64,000 nucleotides of DNA from Yponomeuta sedellus (lineage: Eukaryota > Arthropoda > Insecta > Lepidoptera > Yponomeutidae), in NCBI GenBank assembly GCA_934045075.1, contig OW203726.1, forward strand, positions 12,250,037 through 12,314,036, written 5' to 3'. Each line of letters starts with the position of its first letter. Position 1 is the first letter of the stretch. Shown in pieces: positions 11,521 through 30,545 of this stretch. The notes under the pieces were generated by a model. It saw only the letters and a program-made list of their open reading frames with translations, was not told where the DNA came from and ran no database searches. Both the position numbers and the translations under genes were made by a program.

Positions 11521-12489
11521 AAATCATTTAAATTATTTCTCTATTTTTAGTGCTGTAGTGTTTAAAAGTCGGTTTTTATTTGTCCTTAAAATTCCCGATT
11601 TCTCTATTTTTTGTGAATATCTATTACTTCGCAAATATCGTATTTTTCGAAAGCAAATGCACGTGTCACTACAAAAAAAAACAACCAAATCACTTGATGT
11701 GTGCTTTTAAAATTTTAAGAGTTACTTTGATTTCTCCAAGATCTCATCAACAGATCCTAACTTGTTGACTATGCACCATCCCTTTGAAACAAAACAAGAA
11801 TTTTAAATCGGTTTCCGTCCTAAGAAATCGAGGAAAATACCTCGAAAAATGAATCCTGACGAACTGAGAACCTTCTTCTTTTTTTGAAGTCGATTAAAAC
11901 AGATGCAAATGTTCTTTTTATTATTCTTAACATCTGGAGAAAGGCTACGCTAGCAAAAAATAGACGCAGCACAAAAACTTCTCCTATCACCGTGCAAGCT
12001 TGAATGTGGATAGTATCCGTAAGCAATTCAATTAACATGCAAGCCAAAGTTGCAAATGTTGACTTTTTTACCACAACTAACATAACTGTTACGTTTCACA
12101 ATAGAAAAGGGTTTAATAGAGAGGATGCTGAAAAAAAACATTGTGATTACTTAACCCATATCCGGCATTTGGGTTACATCGGCGCAGGCGCATATGCTCT
12201 CATAACCCTTTGGCCCCGTTATAGCTCATTTGTGGAGGAACAGTTGCGTTAGACGCATAATAGGTTTTTTTGTGCACGAAATCGTACAGCCTTTACCTGG
12301 AGGCAGGTGACGATGTTGAAATTATACATAAAAAAAGCGGCCAAGTGCCTATCGGAACAAGCGCAGTGTAGGCTTTCATAGATTGGTATTAGGATTTCAT
12401 TTCACTTACATTAATTATCTGCTTTCAAAAAAATACCAACTCAATAAAAGTAATTCTCAATGGAATCTGTACAAAGATTTTCCTTTATA
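11521..12489. other. Non-coding; two short dispersed-repeat traces
   Basis: Around 11860-11900 there is GAGAACCTTCTTCTTTTTTT followed by GAAGTCG, a phrase common in lepidopteran repeats. At 12335-12375 GCGGCCAAGTGCC, then GCGCAGTGTAGG is the start of family G. No gene was recognised. Confidence 0.45.
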
Positions 12490-12775
12490 AGTTGGTTGAA
12501 AACCGGAAGCGAGAGACTGAGGTTCGATGCCCAGTGCACGCATGTACCAAAGACCTTGTTTACTTATTTGTATGAAGTTTTAGTAGCAATACCACTCGCT
12601 AACGGTGAAAGAAAGCATTGTAAGGAAACCTGAGTGTCTGACGTAATCATATACCTGATACCTTGAAATTGGCAATCCACGGTGGGCACGCGTGATAATT
12701 AAGGTCATACTCTCTTTCTGAGAGAAGGCCAGTGGCTTGCAGTGGGGCGTTTATAGGCTACATAATAAAAAGATG
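12490..12775 (+). repeat. Family B repeat, near full length
   Basis: Head with GAGGTTCGATGCCCAGTGC (a box-B-like T-arm sequence), then TTAGTAGCAATACCACTCGC, GAGGAAACC-like and CCTGAGTGTC, ATTGGCAATCCACGGTGGGC, GAGAGAAGGCC and GCAGTGGGGCGTTTATAGGC, then an A-rich tail. The tRNA-like head and lack of coding capacity point to a SINE. Confidence 0.7.
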
Positions 12776-13013
12776 TTTGACTATATCTCGTCAACTTGTA
12801 AGGCCTACTTAGCAATCATAGTTTTCCTTTTAAGTTCATTTTATGTGGAACTGCTCTGAGTTTTTTCACGTTTTTATAATCAAACGTTTGCCCGGAAAGA
12901 AAGAGGGGCCACTCAACAATAATAAATAATGCAATATAAGCTTAAATAAAAAATTAATATTTCGCTTACTTATCCGTAAATTGCCAAATAGTTATTCTAC
13001 ATTTTTGTTTTCA

Positions 13014-13164
13014 ATGCACTAACCCGTGCTAAGGACAATTTTAAAAACCTATTTAGAGGCTAAAAATTCCACCCATGCCGGGATTCAGGCACGGATAGCC
13101 AGAGGTCGCGGGTTCGAATCCCGGCATGGGTGGAATTTTTAGCCTCTAAATAGGTTTTTAAAAT
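13014..13164 (+). mobile_element. SINE-1 copy B, foldback form
   Basis: Arms 13038-13086 and 13116-13164 are inverted copies of 49 bp around a 29-nt loop. The left arm includes the reverse complement of the tRNA-like T arm (GCCGGGATTC) and continues leftward into AATGCACTAACCCGTGCTAA, the inverted form of the SINE-1 3' end. The right end is cut at 13164. Together with copy A this shows that the whole SINE-1 3' half exists as a palindrome. Confidence 0.75.
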
Positions 13165-13354
13165 AGTTATTCTCCATCAACAATATTTTTTACGACCAAT
13201 CCAACAAAATCTCACTCTATGTGGTAACGAGGAAAAAAGTCATCTCTTATTCTAAAAATATTTTAAAGCATTTTATTCTACCATTTTGTCGGCTAGATTA
13301 TATGTATATCTATCCCAAAATTCAGCATTTTAGTACCGACTGGTCGCTGAACAA

Positions 13355-13440
13355 AACCGCGGATAGGCAGACAGACAGACGAACGGCCATGACGAAACTA
13401 TAAGGGTTCTCTGTGGACCATAGAACGATTAACAGTATAG
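13355..13440 (+). repeat. Family G end with short GACA tract
   Basis: Contains AGGCAGACAGACAGACGAAC and ACTATAAGGGTTCTCTG, the usual end region of family G. Its internal (GACA) tract is a small natural version of the large array at 20566. Confidence 0.55.
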
Positions 13441-13619
13441 GTAGATTAAAAGGCTTTTTCTCGTTTTTCGCTATAAGACTGGAAAAATCCCGAATGTAGC
13501 CAAATGCCTTAGTCTGGTTACCGCATCCTACTTTGGGACCAGAACCAGTGTTGATATCGAGTACATGTCATTATTATTCGATAAACGTTAACCAGTCCTA
13601 TGAAAAACAGTACATAAGT

Positions 13620-13745
13620 AAGTATACCGGAGGACATAGGTTCGATTCACACTGGGGGGCCGCCGAATAGTTACAAAAGACCTCAGTTTGGTTGCAATTT
13701 CATCTTTGTGATGTTCTAGTTGCTATACCTTGTATCCTAGTTCAG
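13620..13745 (+). repeat. SINE-like fragment with box-B-like sequence
   Basis: ATAGGTTCGATTCACACTGG resembles a tRNA T arm, followed by a body I cannot assign to the other families. Weak evidence. Confidence 0.35.
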
Positions 13746-14984
13746 GACTAGGAAAACTAATTGTGTTGTGTGGAAGTTATTATTATTAGTATATTTAAGA
13801 TAAGTATATCTAACTTTTAAATCGTGAGATATGGGTTTGACTTAAAATCCTTTAGAAATCATTGTGATTCGCTTACCAAGGAAGAGCATTTAATCAAAAT
13901 TACGAAACTACTTAGATACTAAATTATTTTGTTGAATTTTTCAATTTAGTAGGCAATTTTAAGTTTTCTTAAACAACCTCACTCGGACTGTAAAAATTCC
14001 TAAGTCGCCCCAATCGAACGATTCGCTTTTTACCAGGATACGATATTTATTTTGAATTATACAGTTTTTTTCTTTGATAGAATATTAATTGTGTCAACAA
14101 TTTGAAAAAAATATTACTTTAAGACAAATGTAGGTAACGACAAACATTAGTTATGTTTTGTTTAAATATGCTAATAGCACTATCAATGATCTATAATGTC
14201 TTTGGAAACTTCAAAACACGAACCTACTTCTAAGACTGCACTTTAAATCGGCGTTTGTTAACTTATCTATTACCCTCAGAGCTTTACAGGCTACATCCGA
14301 GCATATCGAGCTTTTTATCTCATTAGTGTTAATGTTTATGAGCGAAGCATTGATACACTTTTCACTTTTCGCCAAATTGGGCACGCGTCGACGGTTGAGA
14401 CGCGTCTCTCCAGTTCCAGGAAGCGCTTTCCACCAGCGTCTTCCCGTGGCTGCGCGCGGGTTCGTTGCACTGCAAACTCATAACCCCCTTTCTAAAGCGA
14501 CGATCCAATTATGTGCACTTTCGCAAGGCGCTACTGTGGCTTGCCTAGATACGGATAGGAAACTTGTCGCCGCGACACCGCCACCTGCTCGCTGAGATCT
14601 GACTGACCCTAGAAAAGAATTTCTCCTACAACCACTAAACAGAAACTTACTCCATTGCACGATATGAGTCTGGAGCGAAATCTGCGCTGTAAATAGGTCA
14701 TCAACTATGAAGTTTTGTACTTAAAAGTAGCCGTGTGACAAATAAAACATCTAAATTTTTTGTTGATATCATCAAGCATCATAGGCCTTTGCGTCTCTTA
14801 TAGATAAATTTAGCAGTGGCTAAAAGTTACACTGTTTAAAATAACTAAGACGTTACATTCGGGAGCGGCAAGCCCTATTATAGCATATAGGAGTCACAAT
14901 GAAAGAGTGCAGACTCGGATCGCTATGCATTGTATTAGGTTATATCATTATATCACGTACATATTTCGATTATTTTAGTTACTT
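13746..14984. other. Non-coding, one CG-rich patch
   Basis: A CG-rich patch at 14380-14595 has short open frames on both strands but no recognisable domain or splice-bounded exon. Confidence 0.4.
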
Positions 14985-15650
14985 CCGTAGTATTATTCCT
15001 ATGGCATACTGCTGTGGGGACGGATAGCGGACATTGAGACCATCTTCGTCTTGCAGAAGAGAGCGATCAGATTCATCTATAAGCTAGGCAGTAGAGATTC
15101 GTAAAGAGAATTCTTTAAAGAAACAAACATTCTAACAGTTGCCAGCCAGTTTAAATGTGAAAATATTATGTATGTCAGGAAAAATGTTAGCAACTTTAAA
15201 ACTGCAGGTAGCCAACACAATGTAAATACTAGAAATGAACATAAACTTTCGATCCCAGACTTAGGCTGGCAAAGGTTCATACATACTTCATGCGGCATTG
15301 TAGACGTTTCTATAATAAAGTTCCTGAAATTATATTAAGTTTAACTGAAACGCGGTTAAAAAAATGTGTAAAATACACTTTGTGCCAAAAGAGCTACTAT
15401 ATTGACTATCATTTATATGAGAATGATGTCTGTCTGATGAAATATGGGAATGATAAAATGCATGAATTTTGTAAAAATTATGTAAACTCTGCTAATTAAA
15501 GACTTTGAAAAGACTAAGCTTGGAGTCTTTTTGACCATTTTTTTTCCAAAATGATCTAGATTTTGAAATGGTCACCTAGTTTTGACTTGTAACGTTCATT
15601 GAGCCGCAGTATCTGCGCTACTTTGAATCAAACCTTTGCAATTCATTAGT
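14985..15650 (+). mobile_element. LINE-A, 5'-truncated copy
   Basis: The plus strand encodes the same thumb/C-terminal segment as the copy at 10365-11520: VLQKRAIRFIYKLGSRDS, followed at once by a TAA stop, then YVRKNVSNFKTAG and FYNKVPEIILSL with frame breaks. The 3' end (CACCTAGTTTTGACTTG, GAGCCGCAGTATCTGCGC) is at about 15640. Inactive. Confidence 0.85.
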
Positions 15651-16204
15651 CCTACGTTTTTTAAACAGCTGCCTTATGGTATACAGTAAACATAAAGAGT
15701 AATGTGGGCTCCATGTTCTTACAAAAATCAGAAGCAAGTTTATCAAAGGACCAAATAAAAGTTGTGTTACAGATTTTTTAAAACTTCACATCTTGTAGAT
15801 AAGGATCACAGCAAAGAAGACCTTAAATAGAAGAAACCACAAACGAACGAGGAGAAGACTGGGAAGCAATGATTGAGAGCGCCAGTGAGCACAGATTAGA
15901 AAGTTTTTTCAGCCGCTTAGAGTTTTCCTAGAAAGACAATTTACACATTTGCAGCGATTATGAGCGCGCCCGGCCAGCAGCAAATATCACAGCGCAAGTG
16001 CAATATTCGAGGTATTGTCACTAACCAATCCACACAGAAGATTCATTACCTTTGACTATAAAAAGAGATGAGTTTCATAAAAAATATATACAGATATAAT
16101 ATTATGATGTACAGATCTTGTAATATTCGTCTTGAAAGAAGATTTTTTTATTATTTGTTAAGGATTCCAAATAGTGCGTGGTTCTATTACTTAAATCACG
16201 GTAC
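15651..16204. other. Non-coding, nothing recognised
   Basis: No gene or clear repeat. Confidence 0.45.
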
Positions 16205-16320
16205 TACTCTAGTTCTTCGGACTTGGCCTCCGTGGTGAAGTTTGGCCTAACATTCCCATGTGATGCAGGAGGAGACCCATGCCCCAGAAATGGGTACACA
16301 TACAAAGGGTATTTATATCA
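16205..16320 (+). mobile_element. Family D 3' end fragment
   Basis: GGACTTGGCCTCCGTGGTG, TTTGGCCTAACATTCCC and GATGCAGGAGGAGACCCATG, then GCCCCAGAAATGGGTAC match 29165-29265 in order. Confidence 0.65.
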
Positions 16321-16589
16321 CTATTATAGTACATGCATCTGTTATTAAATTTTAGGTCCTGTGATTTCAGTGTACTTTAAAAATATTTGTACTATCTATC
16401 CGTATGCATTTTAAACGTTGACTGTAAGCATTTATTTTAAAAGTTTATTATCTTAAGGAAAAATAAAAACAATAGACGACATTACGTTTCGAAGGAAAAT
16501 TCAAAATATTTTTAAAGTGAAATTTATTTCATTCTATGATAGAATCTATATATATCGTTAATACTATTGCTACTAATATATTGTATGTC

Positions 16590-17155
16590 TGCACATGCAC
16601 GAAATAGGTGAGCCGTACCCGAAATTCGTGCGGCTTCTTGAAAGCTCTAAAGTTCAGCTAAGACGCTTTCTAGGAGGACAGCGTGGTACGGTTAAGAAAA
16701 TTTTGGCCTTTAAGTTTTCATTTACCACATACATTTCTACAGAAGTGTAATTATTATAGTTTAGGAAACGAGTCTTGCAGTTTTTTCAGAGCTTTTCTTG
16801 ACCTTCAAGGATTTTTTATGTTTTAATTAGAAATATATAAGATTTTTCCTTTATTTGTAGTATAAGTCGATTTTACTTGTCATGAATTTTGATTCCCTTG
16901 TATGTCGAAATATGGAAGTGATTTTTTGCGACACATACGCCCTTACATTTTTTTGCCTTAACTTAGAAATTTGTTTTTTTCATAAGTTTAAGAAACTGTA
17001 AACGATAGTGTGAGTATACGGTTTTATTTCATATCGATACCTCCACGCGTTTCCGAGATAAAGGATCTTGATAGACGACGAACAGACGGACGAACAACAA
17101 GTGATTCTATAAGGGTTCCTATTATCCTTTTGAGGTACGGAACCCTAAAAAATCA
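16590..17155 (+). repeat. Family G element (partial)
   Basis: GAGCCGTACCCGAAATTCG lies near the left end, and CGAACAGACGGACGAACAAC followed by TTGAGGTACGGAACCCTAAA at the right end. These end features recur at 56023-56600. The middle is AT-rich without a gene. Confidence 0.45.
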
Positions 17156-17244
17156 AAGTTTTACGCTGATGATATTATTACGCTGATGAGACTTTGAAAT
17201 ACATTTCGGGACTATTGGACTTTGGATGATGTGTGGTGTCGGCC

Positions 17245-17490
17245 TAGAGAATAACGCCAACCCAGATTCTTCCCGCGGGTGTCGTAAGAGGCGACTAAGG
17301 GACACAAACCGGAGGGTGGGCAGCAGCGCCCCCTGCAGTACGATTCCACTGAACTGCGATCCCCAACCCGCATTCCCAGCGTGGCGATTATGGTCATTAC
17401 CCCCTATGATAGCACAACGTGGCGCTCTTTAGGGGAGGGCTATGTCCAGCAGTGGACTAGTATAGCCTGACGACGACGACTATTGGACTG
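17245..17490 (+). mobile_element. Family E LINE piece
   Basis: TTCTTCCCGCGGGTGTCGTA and AGGCGACTAAGGGACACAAA, then ACCCGCATTCCCAGCGTGG and GTCCAGCAGTGGACTAGTAT followed by (GAC)n. The first part is a phrase common near the 5' part of lepidopteran LINE transcripts; the last is a common LINE 3' end with a (GAC)n tail. Near-identical layout at 56635-56880. Confidence 0.65.
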
Positions 17491-18639
17491 AGCTGGCGCA
17501 GGGTGTCAGAGGATAATTTCTGCCATTCGATTGATTAATGAGTCAGCCTGCTCCCCAAGCTACTTTTTGATTACCCTACGCAGATTTTTACTCAAGATAT
17601 TTGCTTAACCTACCAAAAAGTCAAGATTCGGCGCTAATACAACAAGTCGCTGAGTCATTCTATCCAGCCCACAAATAGAGTCTTCTGCTGAGTCAAACGA
17701 GATAATAATCAAAGTAAATGAAAGCGTTTTACTGCACATACTTCTGTACAATTGTACTTTCTGGCACTGTAGTGTGTCTAACATGAAGAATTCAGCCGCA
17801 ACACGCGGATGAAAACGAGACAGGCTATCGAACCCGTCTGCCGGGCTATCGTTCGATATCGCCAGCCGCGGCGCACTCGGGGTGCCTTGATGCGTGCAAT
17901 TCTTCAAGGCTTGCTAGCTGGAAGCAAGCTGATGCTGATAATGTGCATAGTGATTTAATTTAAAAGACAAGAAAGTACAATTCGGAATAATAATTGTCTA
18001 CTGTGTTTACTTTGATACTTGAATTAAAAAAAAAGTCGCTGTCGTACAAGAAAATAGTCTCTAATTAAGTCTGCCTAAAGTATATAAACTAAGAAGTCTA
18101 ATCGGAAGCGTGATTTTCTAAACCTAAGCGGCTAGACATAGAGAAGTAGCGACGCATTGAACTTGCGATAAGTGAATGCGGAGAGAAGGGAGAGGGGACT
18201 CGAGTGCAATGACACACTTACCTACTGCGCAGTGCAGCGGCGAAAATGCACCATTGCTCGGTATCGTTTCTGCGGACGCAGGCACCAGCGTCATTAGACC
18301 TCCTCCCCCTCTCAGCCACGCACGATGCATAGACGCAAATGGTGGAAAATGTCTAACATCAATAGGCCAGAGTACACTGGTAGCGTGATAACCACTGTTG
18401 CCTCGGAAAAGTGGAATGACGTCCGCGCGACGATGCGCTTTTCACTCATAGACACGACACCAAAAGAGAAATGAAAATACAAAAAAACCCGACTGCGATC
18501 TGAGGAGCTGGAGACAAGCTTTCGTTGTCCTAGTATGCACCGCATAGCTGTCCGTAATGCATCACAAACGCTTCTCGGGACAATAGTATGCACTCTGCTC
18601 TTAGTAATTATTATTAACCTGGATAGATTTGACGTTTCA
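17491..18639. other. Non-coding, CG-rich patches
   Basis: Patches at about 17800-17890 and 18165-18330 are CG-rich with short overlapping open frames on both strands (up to 113 aa). None contains a domain I recognise, and the codon patterns look composition-driven. Confidence 0.4.
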
Positions 18640-19601
18640 TCAATCAAAATCAAAGGATTCTATTCAAAGTAACACAGAAGCTGCCAATTATTAACGTTGT
18701 AATTCCAACTAGAAGTCCATTTGAAATCTAGATTATTTTGGAAAAAAATGTCCATTCAAAGTCCAAACTTAGTTTTTTCAAATTTAATTCTTAATTAACA
18801 GAGCTGTGGGCTTTAAATGTAATGTTCTAAATTTTCTAAACATGTAAATCTAAAATTTTTAAGAACTTATGCTTTGAACTGGCCTTAATTCCCTACATTT
18901 TGGTCATCTAAATAATCTTTAATATTATGAGTCCTTTTGGCACAAAATGTGCTTTATACATTTTTTGTTCTCCGTTTCTGGCAAGCTTATTGTATCTTCA
19001 GTTACCTTATTGCCGCCCTATGCCCCAAAACAATGTTCACATTGCGCAAAATATCAGTAACTTTAAAACTGTTGGAATCCCTACACTTTTAAAATTACTG
19101 ATATTTTTCCTGAAGTACGTACGTAATATTCGCGTAAATATACAGCCTAAAAACTGTGAAAATATTAGTTTGTTTACTGAAATCTCTTAACAAATCTTGT
19201 CTAGCTTATAAATATATTTGATCGTTCTCTTCTGCTCTACGAAAATGGTCTCAATGTCTGCTGCGAGGGACCGGCCCCACGGTAGTTGCAATAGGACATA
19301 ATACTACGGATGTTACTAAAATGAACAAGCCTAGAAGTTGCGATGTCAGTTAGTTCCCACATTTTTTTGAATGTACTAAAGAACTAAATAGGTTTGCCGA
19401 TTGTTCTATATGAGGATCCCACTGAAGTTTTGCACCAATTGTGATACCTAAAACAATTTCTTCTGCAAGGTCTAGTTTGCACTTCTCCAATATTGCGGTT
19501 AACCATTTTGACACTTGAAAGAATAAATTTATTGCATGTTGATATTTTTGAACTAAAACTTTCGTAAGTACTACACATTTTGACATTTGTAATATAATAA
19601 T
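18640..19601 (-). mobile_element. LINE-A, 3' part of an interrupted copy
   Basis: The minus strand carries the LINE-A 3' end at 18650-18780, broken C-terminal RT pieces (NISNFKTVG at about 19060, KIL/VLGITIGAKLQWDPHIEQ at 19460-19400) and the QKYQHAINLFFQVSKW region. The copy is split at 19602 by a 204-bp insertion and resumes at 19806. Confidence 0.8.
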
Positions 19602-19805
19602 CACATCACACTAATACTATAAAGGCGAGAGTTTGTGAGTGTGTATGTTTGTTACTTCTTCATGTCTAAACGGCTTTTTAAAAATTTGGCTACCTGACAC
19701 CCTGGATTAACACATAGGCTACGTTTTACTGTGGGAAAATATCTTATTCTCATAAGAAAATCGAATCATAAGAAAACCGCGGGTGACACCACGGAGCAGA
19801 GTATG
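19602..19805 (+). mobile_element. 204-bp insertion with 10-bp target duplication
   Basis: The insert starts CACATCACACTAATACTATA and has GGCGAGAGTTTGTGAGTGTG, a phrase shared with a dispersed lepidopteran element also seen at 60935-61215. It is flanked by ATATAATAAT at 19592-19601 and again at 19806-19815, with LINE-A sequence continuing on both sides. The exact duplication supports a transposition event into an existing LINE-A copy. Confidence 0.7.
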
Positions 19806-19877
19806 ATATAATAATTGGGAGTGGACCAATTTGGTACCTGAGAAAGAGCATTATTTGTACCATCAAGGCAATTTTAT
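19806..19877 (-). mobile_element. LINE-A, upstream part of the interrupted copy
   Basis: GGACCAATTTGGTACCTGAG and AGCATTATTTGT align with 11350-11410 of the other minus-strand copy. It ends at about 19877, where the retrotransposon remnant 19905-20450 begins. Confidence 0.65.
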
Positions 19878-19904
19878 TATATGACAATTCCTTGCGGGTC
19901 GCGG

Positions 19905-20452
19905 TAGCGCTTCGATTGGGTTGTGGCATTTGTCAACCACACCGTTGCGTTTGTGGTGCAGAGGTGCGTTCGGAGCGCGGGCAGGATCTCGCGGCACCAT
20001 TCTATTAATGACATGGTTCGGAGGGCGCTTGTTTCTGCTGACATTCCTTCGGTTCTTGAACCACAAGGACTAAATCGGAGTGATGGGAAACGTCCGGACG
20101 GTCTCACTTTGGTTCCGTGGGAAAGGGGTCTGTGCCTGCTCTGGGATGCCACTTGCGTCTGCACATTTGCACCTTCACATGTGGGGCATACAGCTGTAAC
20201 CACTGGGGCTGCTGCAGAGGCGGCTGCTAGACTGGAATGGCTTAAATACAGTCAGTTAACGAGCAGCTATTTTTTCGTGCCCCTGGCTTTAGAAACCACT
20301 GGGGTCTGGGGTGTTCAGGGCAAAGCCTTTATTAAAGAGGTAGGTCGTCGTCTGAGGAACCGTGGCTCGGACTACCGCTCCGGAGCATATCTGATGCAAA
20401 GGACATCCCTAGCAGTGCAGCGCGGTAATGCTGCCAGCGTTATGGGAACCTT
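19905..20452 (+). pseudogene. Non-LTR retrotransposon C-terminal domain remnant (endonuclease-like)
   Basis: A frame open from after the TAG at 19905-19907 encodes FDWVVAFVN, RHHSINDMVRRALVSAD, SVLEPQGLNRSDGKRPDGLT, LVPWERGLCLLWDATC and [19 protein letters not shown] recognise this RH-N, DGKRPDG, VPW, LxWDATC and QRGNAAS series as the C-terminal part that follows the reverse transcriptase in some invertebrate non-LTR retrotransposons. The spacing of RPDG and WD resembles a PD-(D/E)xK nuclease core (inference). There is no upstream ATG and the reverse transcriptase is absent, so it is a 5'-truncated remnant. The open frame continues by chance into the palindrome to 20567. In an intact element this is where the 3' tail would begin; here the palindrome and the GACA array begin instead. 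Confidence 0.7.
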
Positions 20453-20454
20453 TG

Positions 20455-20564
20455 GGTCGGATATGTCTCGGGCCGGTTTGATGAGGCCGGTCGGGACGGA
20501 CGGACGGACGGACGGACGGACGGACCGACCGGCCTCATCAAACCAGCCCGAGACATATCCGACC
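20455..20564. repeat. 110-bp palindrome with (GGAC)n loop at the array border
   Basis: Arms 20455-20494 and 20525-20564 are inverted copies of 40 bp with a single mismatch (20474 versus 20545). The 30-nt loop is itself a tetranucleotide repeat of GACG units. The left arm is the retrotransposon 3' end; the right arm is its inverted copy. The first unit of the big array starts 2 bp after the right arm. Confidence 0.9.
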
Positions 20565-20565
20565 T

Positions 20566-29051
<8,486 letters not shown>

Positions 29052-29290
29052 ATAAGCTAGGGCACTGTTAATTAAAGAAAGGGACATTATTACCTTAGAG
29101 GCCTTATGGGCGGCTTGATAACTTCTGACAGTAAAGCCCGCCACTGTCTTACAATCCTCCACCAACCCGGATTTGGCCCCCGTGGTGGAGTATGGCCTAA
29201 CCTTCCTGCGATGCAGGAAGAGACCCGTGCCCCAGCAGTGGGGACGTACAAGGGTTGATAACGTAACCATTTGGATTATTAAAGGTTAAT
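29052..29290 (+). mobile_element. Family D 3' end at the right border of the array
   Basis: CCCGGATTTGGCCCCCGTGG and TATGGCCTAACCTTCC, then GATGCAGGAAGAGACCCGTG and GCCCCAGCAGTGGGGACGTA with AAGGGTTGATAACG at 29250-29265. An AACTTCTGACAG block at 29119-29130 is shared with the copy at 43722-43733. Confidence 0.75.
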
Positions 29291-29589
29291 TTTGTTCTCG
29301 TACTGACAATATTGCCATGTATAATGTGTAAGCAAGAGGCAAATAGGTATTCAGTGTTTTTTGTATGGTACACTAGAAAACAGAAAAACAAAACATGAAC
29401 ACTTTAAAAAGGTGAGTTTAATTAGTACCAGTATATTTCGGGACGTAGCACCGTCGTAGCATGCTACGTAGCAATGGACTACGCCGTAGTAACTTTGTAG
29501 CGTAATACACAAAATTAGGACACAAAATAACATAGGTACTACGTACAAATAATATCTCAATTAATTTGTAGGTGGGATAACATGTTTTT

Positions 29590-29935
29590 TTAACTTTGGT
29601 ACTATTGTTTGGCTAGAATTGAGAAAGGAATGTTGCGTTGGTTTGGACATGTGGAGAGGATGAAGGAAGAAAGATTGACGAAACAAATATATACTGCGAA
29701 TGTGAGTGGAAGGGCTGGTAAGGGACGTCCCAGGTGGACATACATCGACCAAATAAGGGATGTATTAGCAAAAGGAAAGACAAAAAGAACCCGGAACCGG
29801 CGTGCGTGCATGCAACGACTTATGAACGTTGAAGAAGCGAAGGTGATCTGTCAGGATCGTGGCAAGTGGCAGTCCCTGGTCTCTGCCTACCCTTCTGGGA
29901 TATAGGCGTGAGATTATATTTGTGTATATATGTAT
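29590..29935 (+). pseudogene. RTE-C protein C-terminus (retrotransposon remnant)
   Basis: Open from 29609 to 29905. Typical end of an RTE-like reverse transcriptase protein: KGMLRWFGHVERMKEERLTK, QIYTANVSGRAGKGRPR, WTYIDQIRDVLAKG, TRNRRACMQRLMNVEEAKV and DRGKWQSLVSAYPSG. In frame to its stop after SGI. The 3' end reads TGGGATATAGGCGTGAGATT followed by a TGTGTATATATGTATTG tail. The start is cut; the fingers and palm are missing. Related copies lie at 34355-34895, 46732-46922 and 60660-60930. Confidence 0.8.
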
Positions 29936-30431
29936 TGTTTGTCATTACTATAATATTATAGCATTCATCTAGAAGGACCTGTGGAACCACTATAACATTA
30001 TATGGAAGATTTAGCTTCCAGAGCTAGAATGATTTATATTTTTTCTCTGAAATAGACAGCTTAATTTGTTTTTCCTAATATCTTCGTTGTAGTAAATACT
30101 GACTCTTTCGATAAAAAATCCAAGCAAGTATTTCCGGAATTAAGTTGCAAGCAAAGTTGAAGAACCCTAACTAACCTTCAAAGTCGTAATTTGGCAAGAA
30201 ACTAAACAGAAAATGCAAAAGCCATCAAACACACAGTAAAAGAGATCTCCTGGCTGAAAAAGATAGTGACATGACAGAAAAAGAGATCATCTGATCTCCT
30301 AGCTATGACTGTGAGAGTCGCAATATGGTTTGTCCTACATTAACAGTCTATACGCAGTGGTTTTGCTGATAAAACACTTCTACTACTTAGATACTTCTAG
30401 AGAATATAATTATAATAATAATATATATAAA
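29936..30431. other. Non-coding, nothing recognised
   Basis: AT-rich; no gene. Confidence 0.45.
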
Positions 30432-30545
30432 TGGACATATTACGCAGATCTCGTTAGCCCTATACTAAGTACAACTAAATGACTTGTGTTATAGGTGCTA
30501 ACTCGACGATAAATTTAATACAATAAATACATAGATAACATCCAA
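30432..30545 (-). mobile_element. SINE-2 tail fragment
   Basis: Plus strand CGCAGATCTCGTTAGCCCTA, AAGTACAACTAAATGACTTG and ATAGGTGCTAACTCGACGAT are nearly identical to 8705-8810. The tRNA-like head is absent. Confidence 0.8.
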
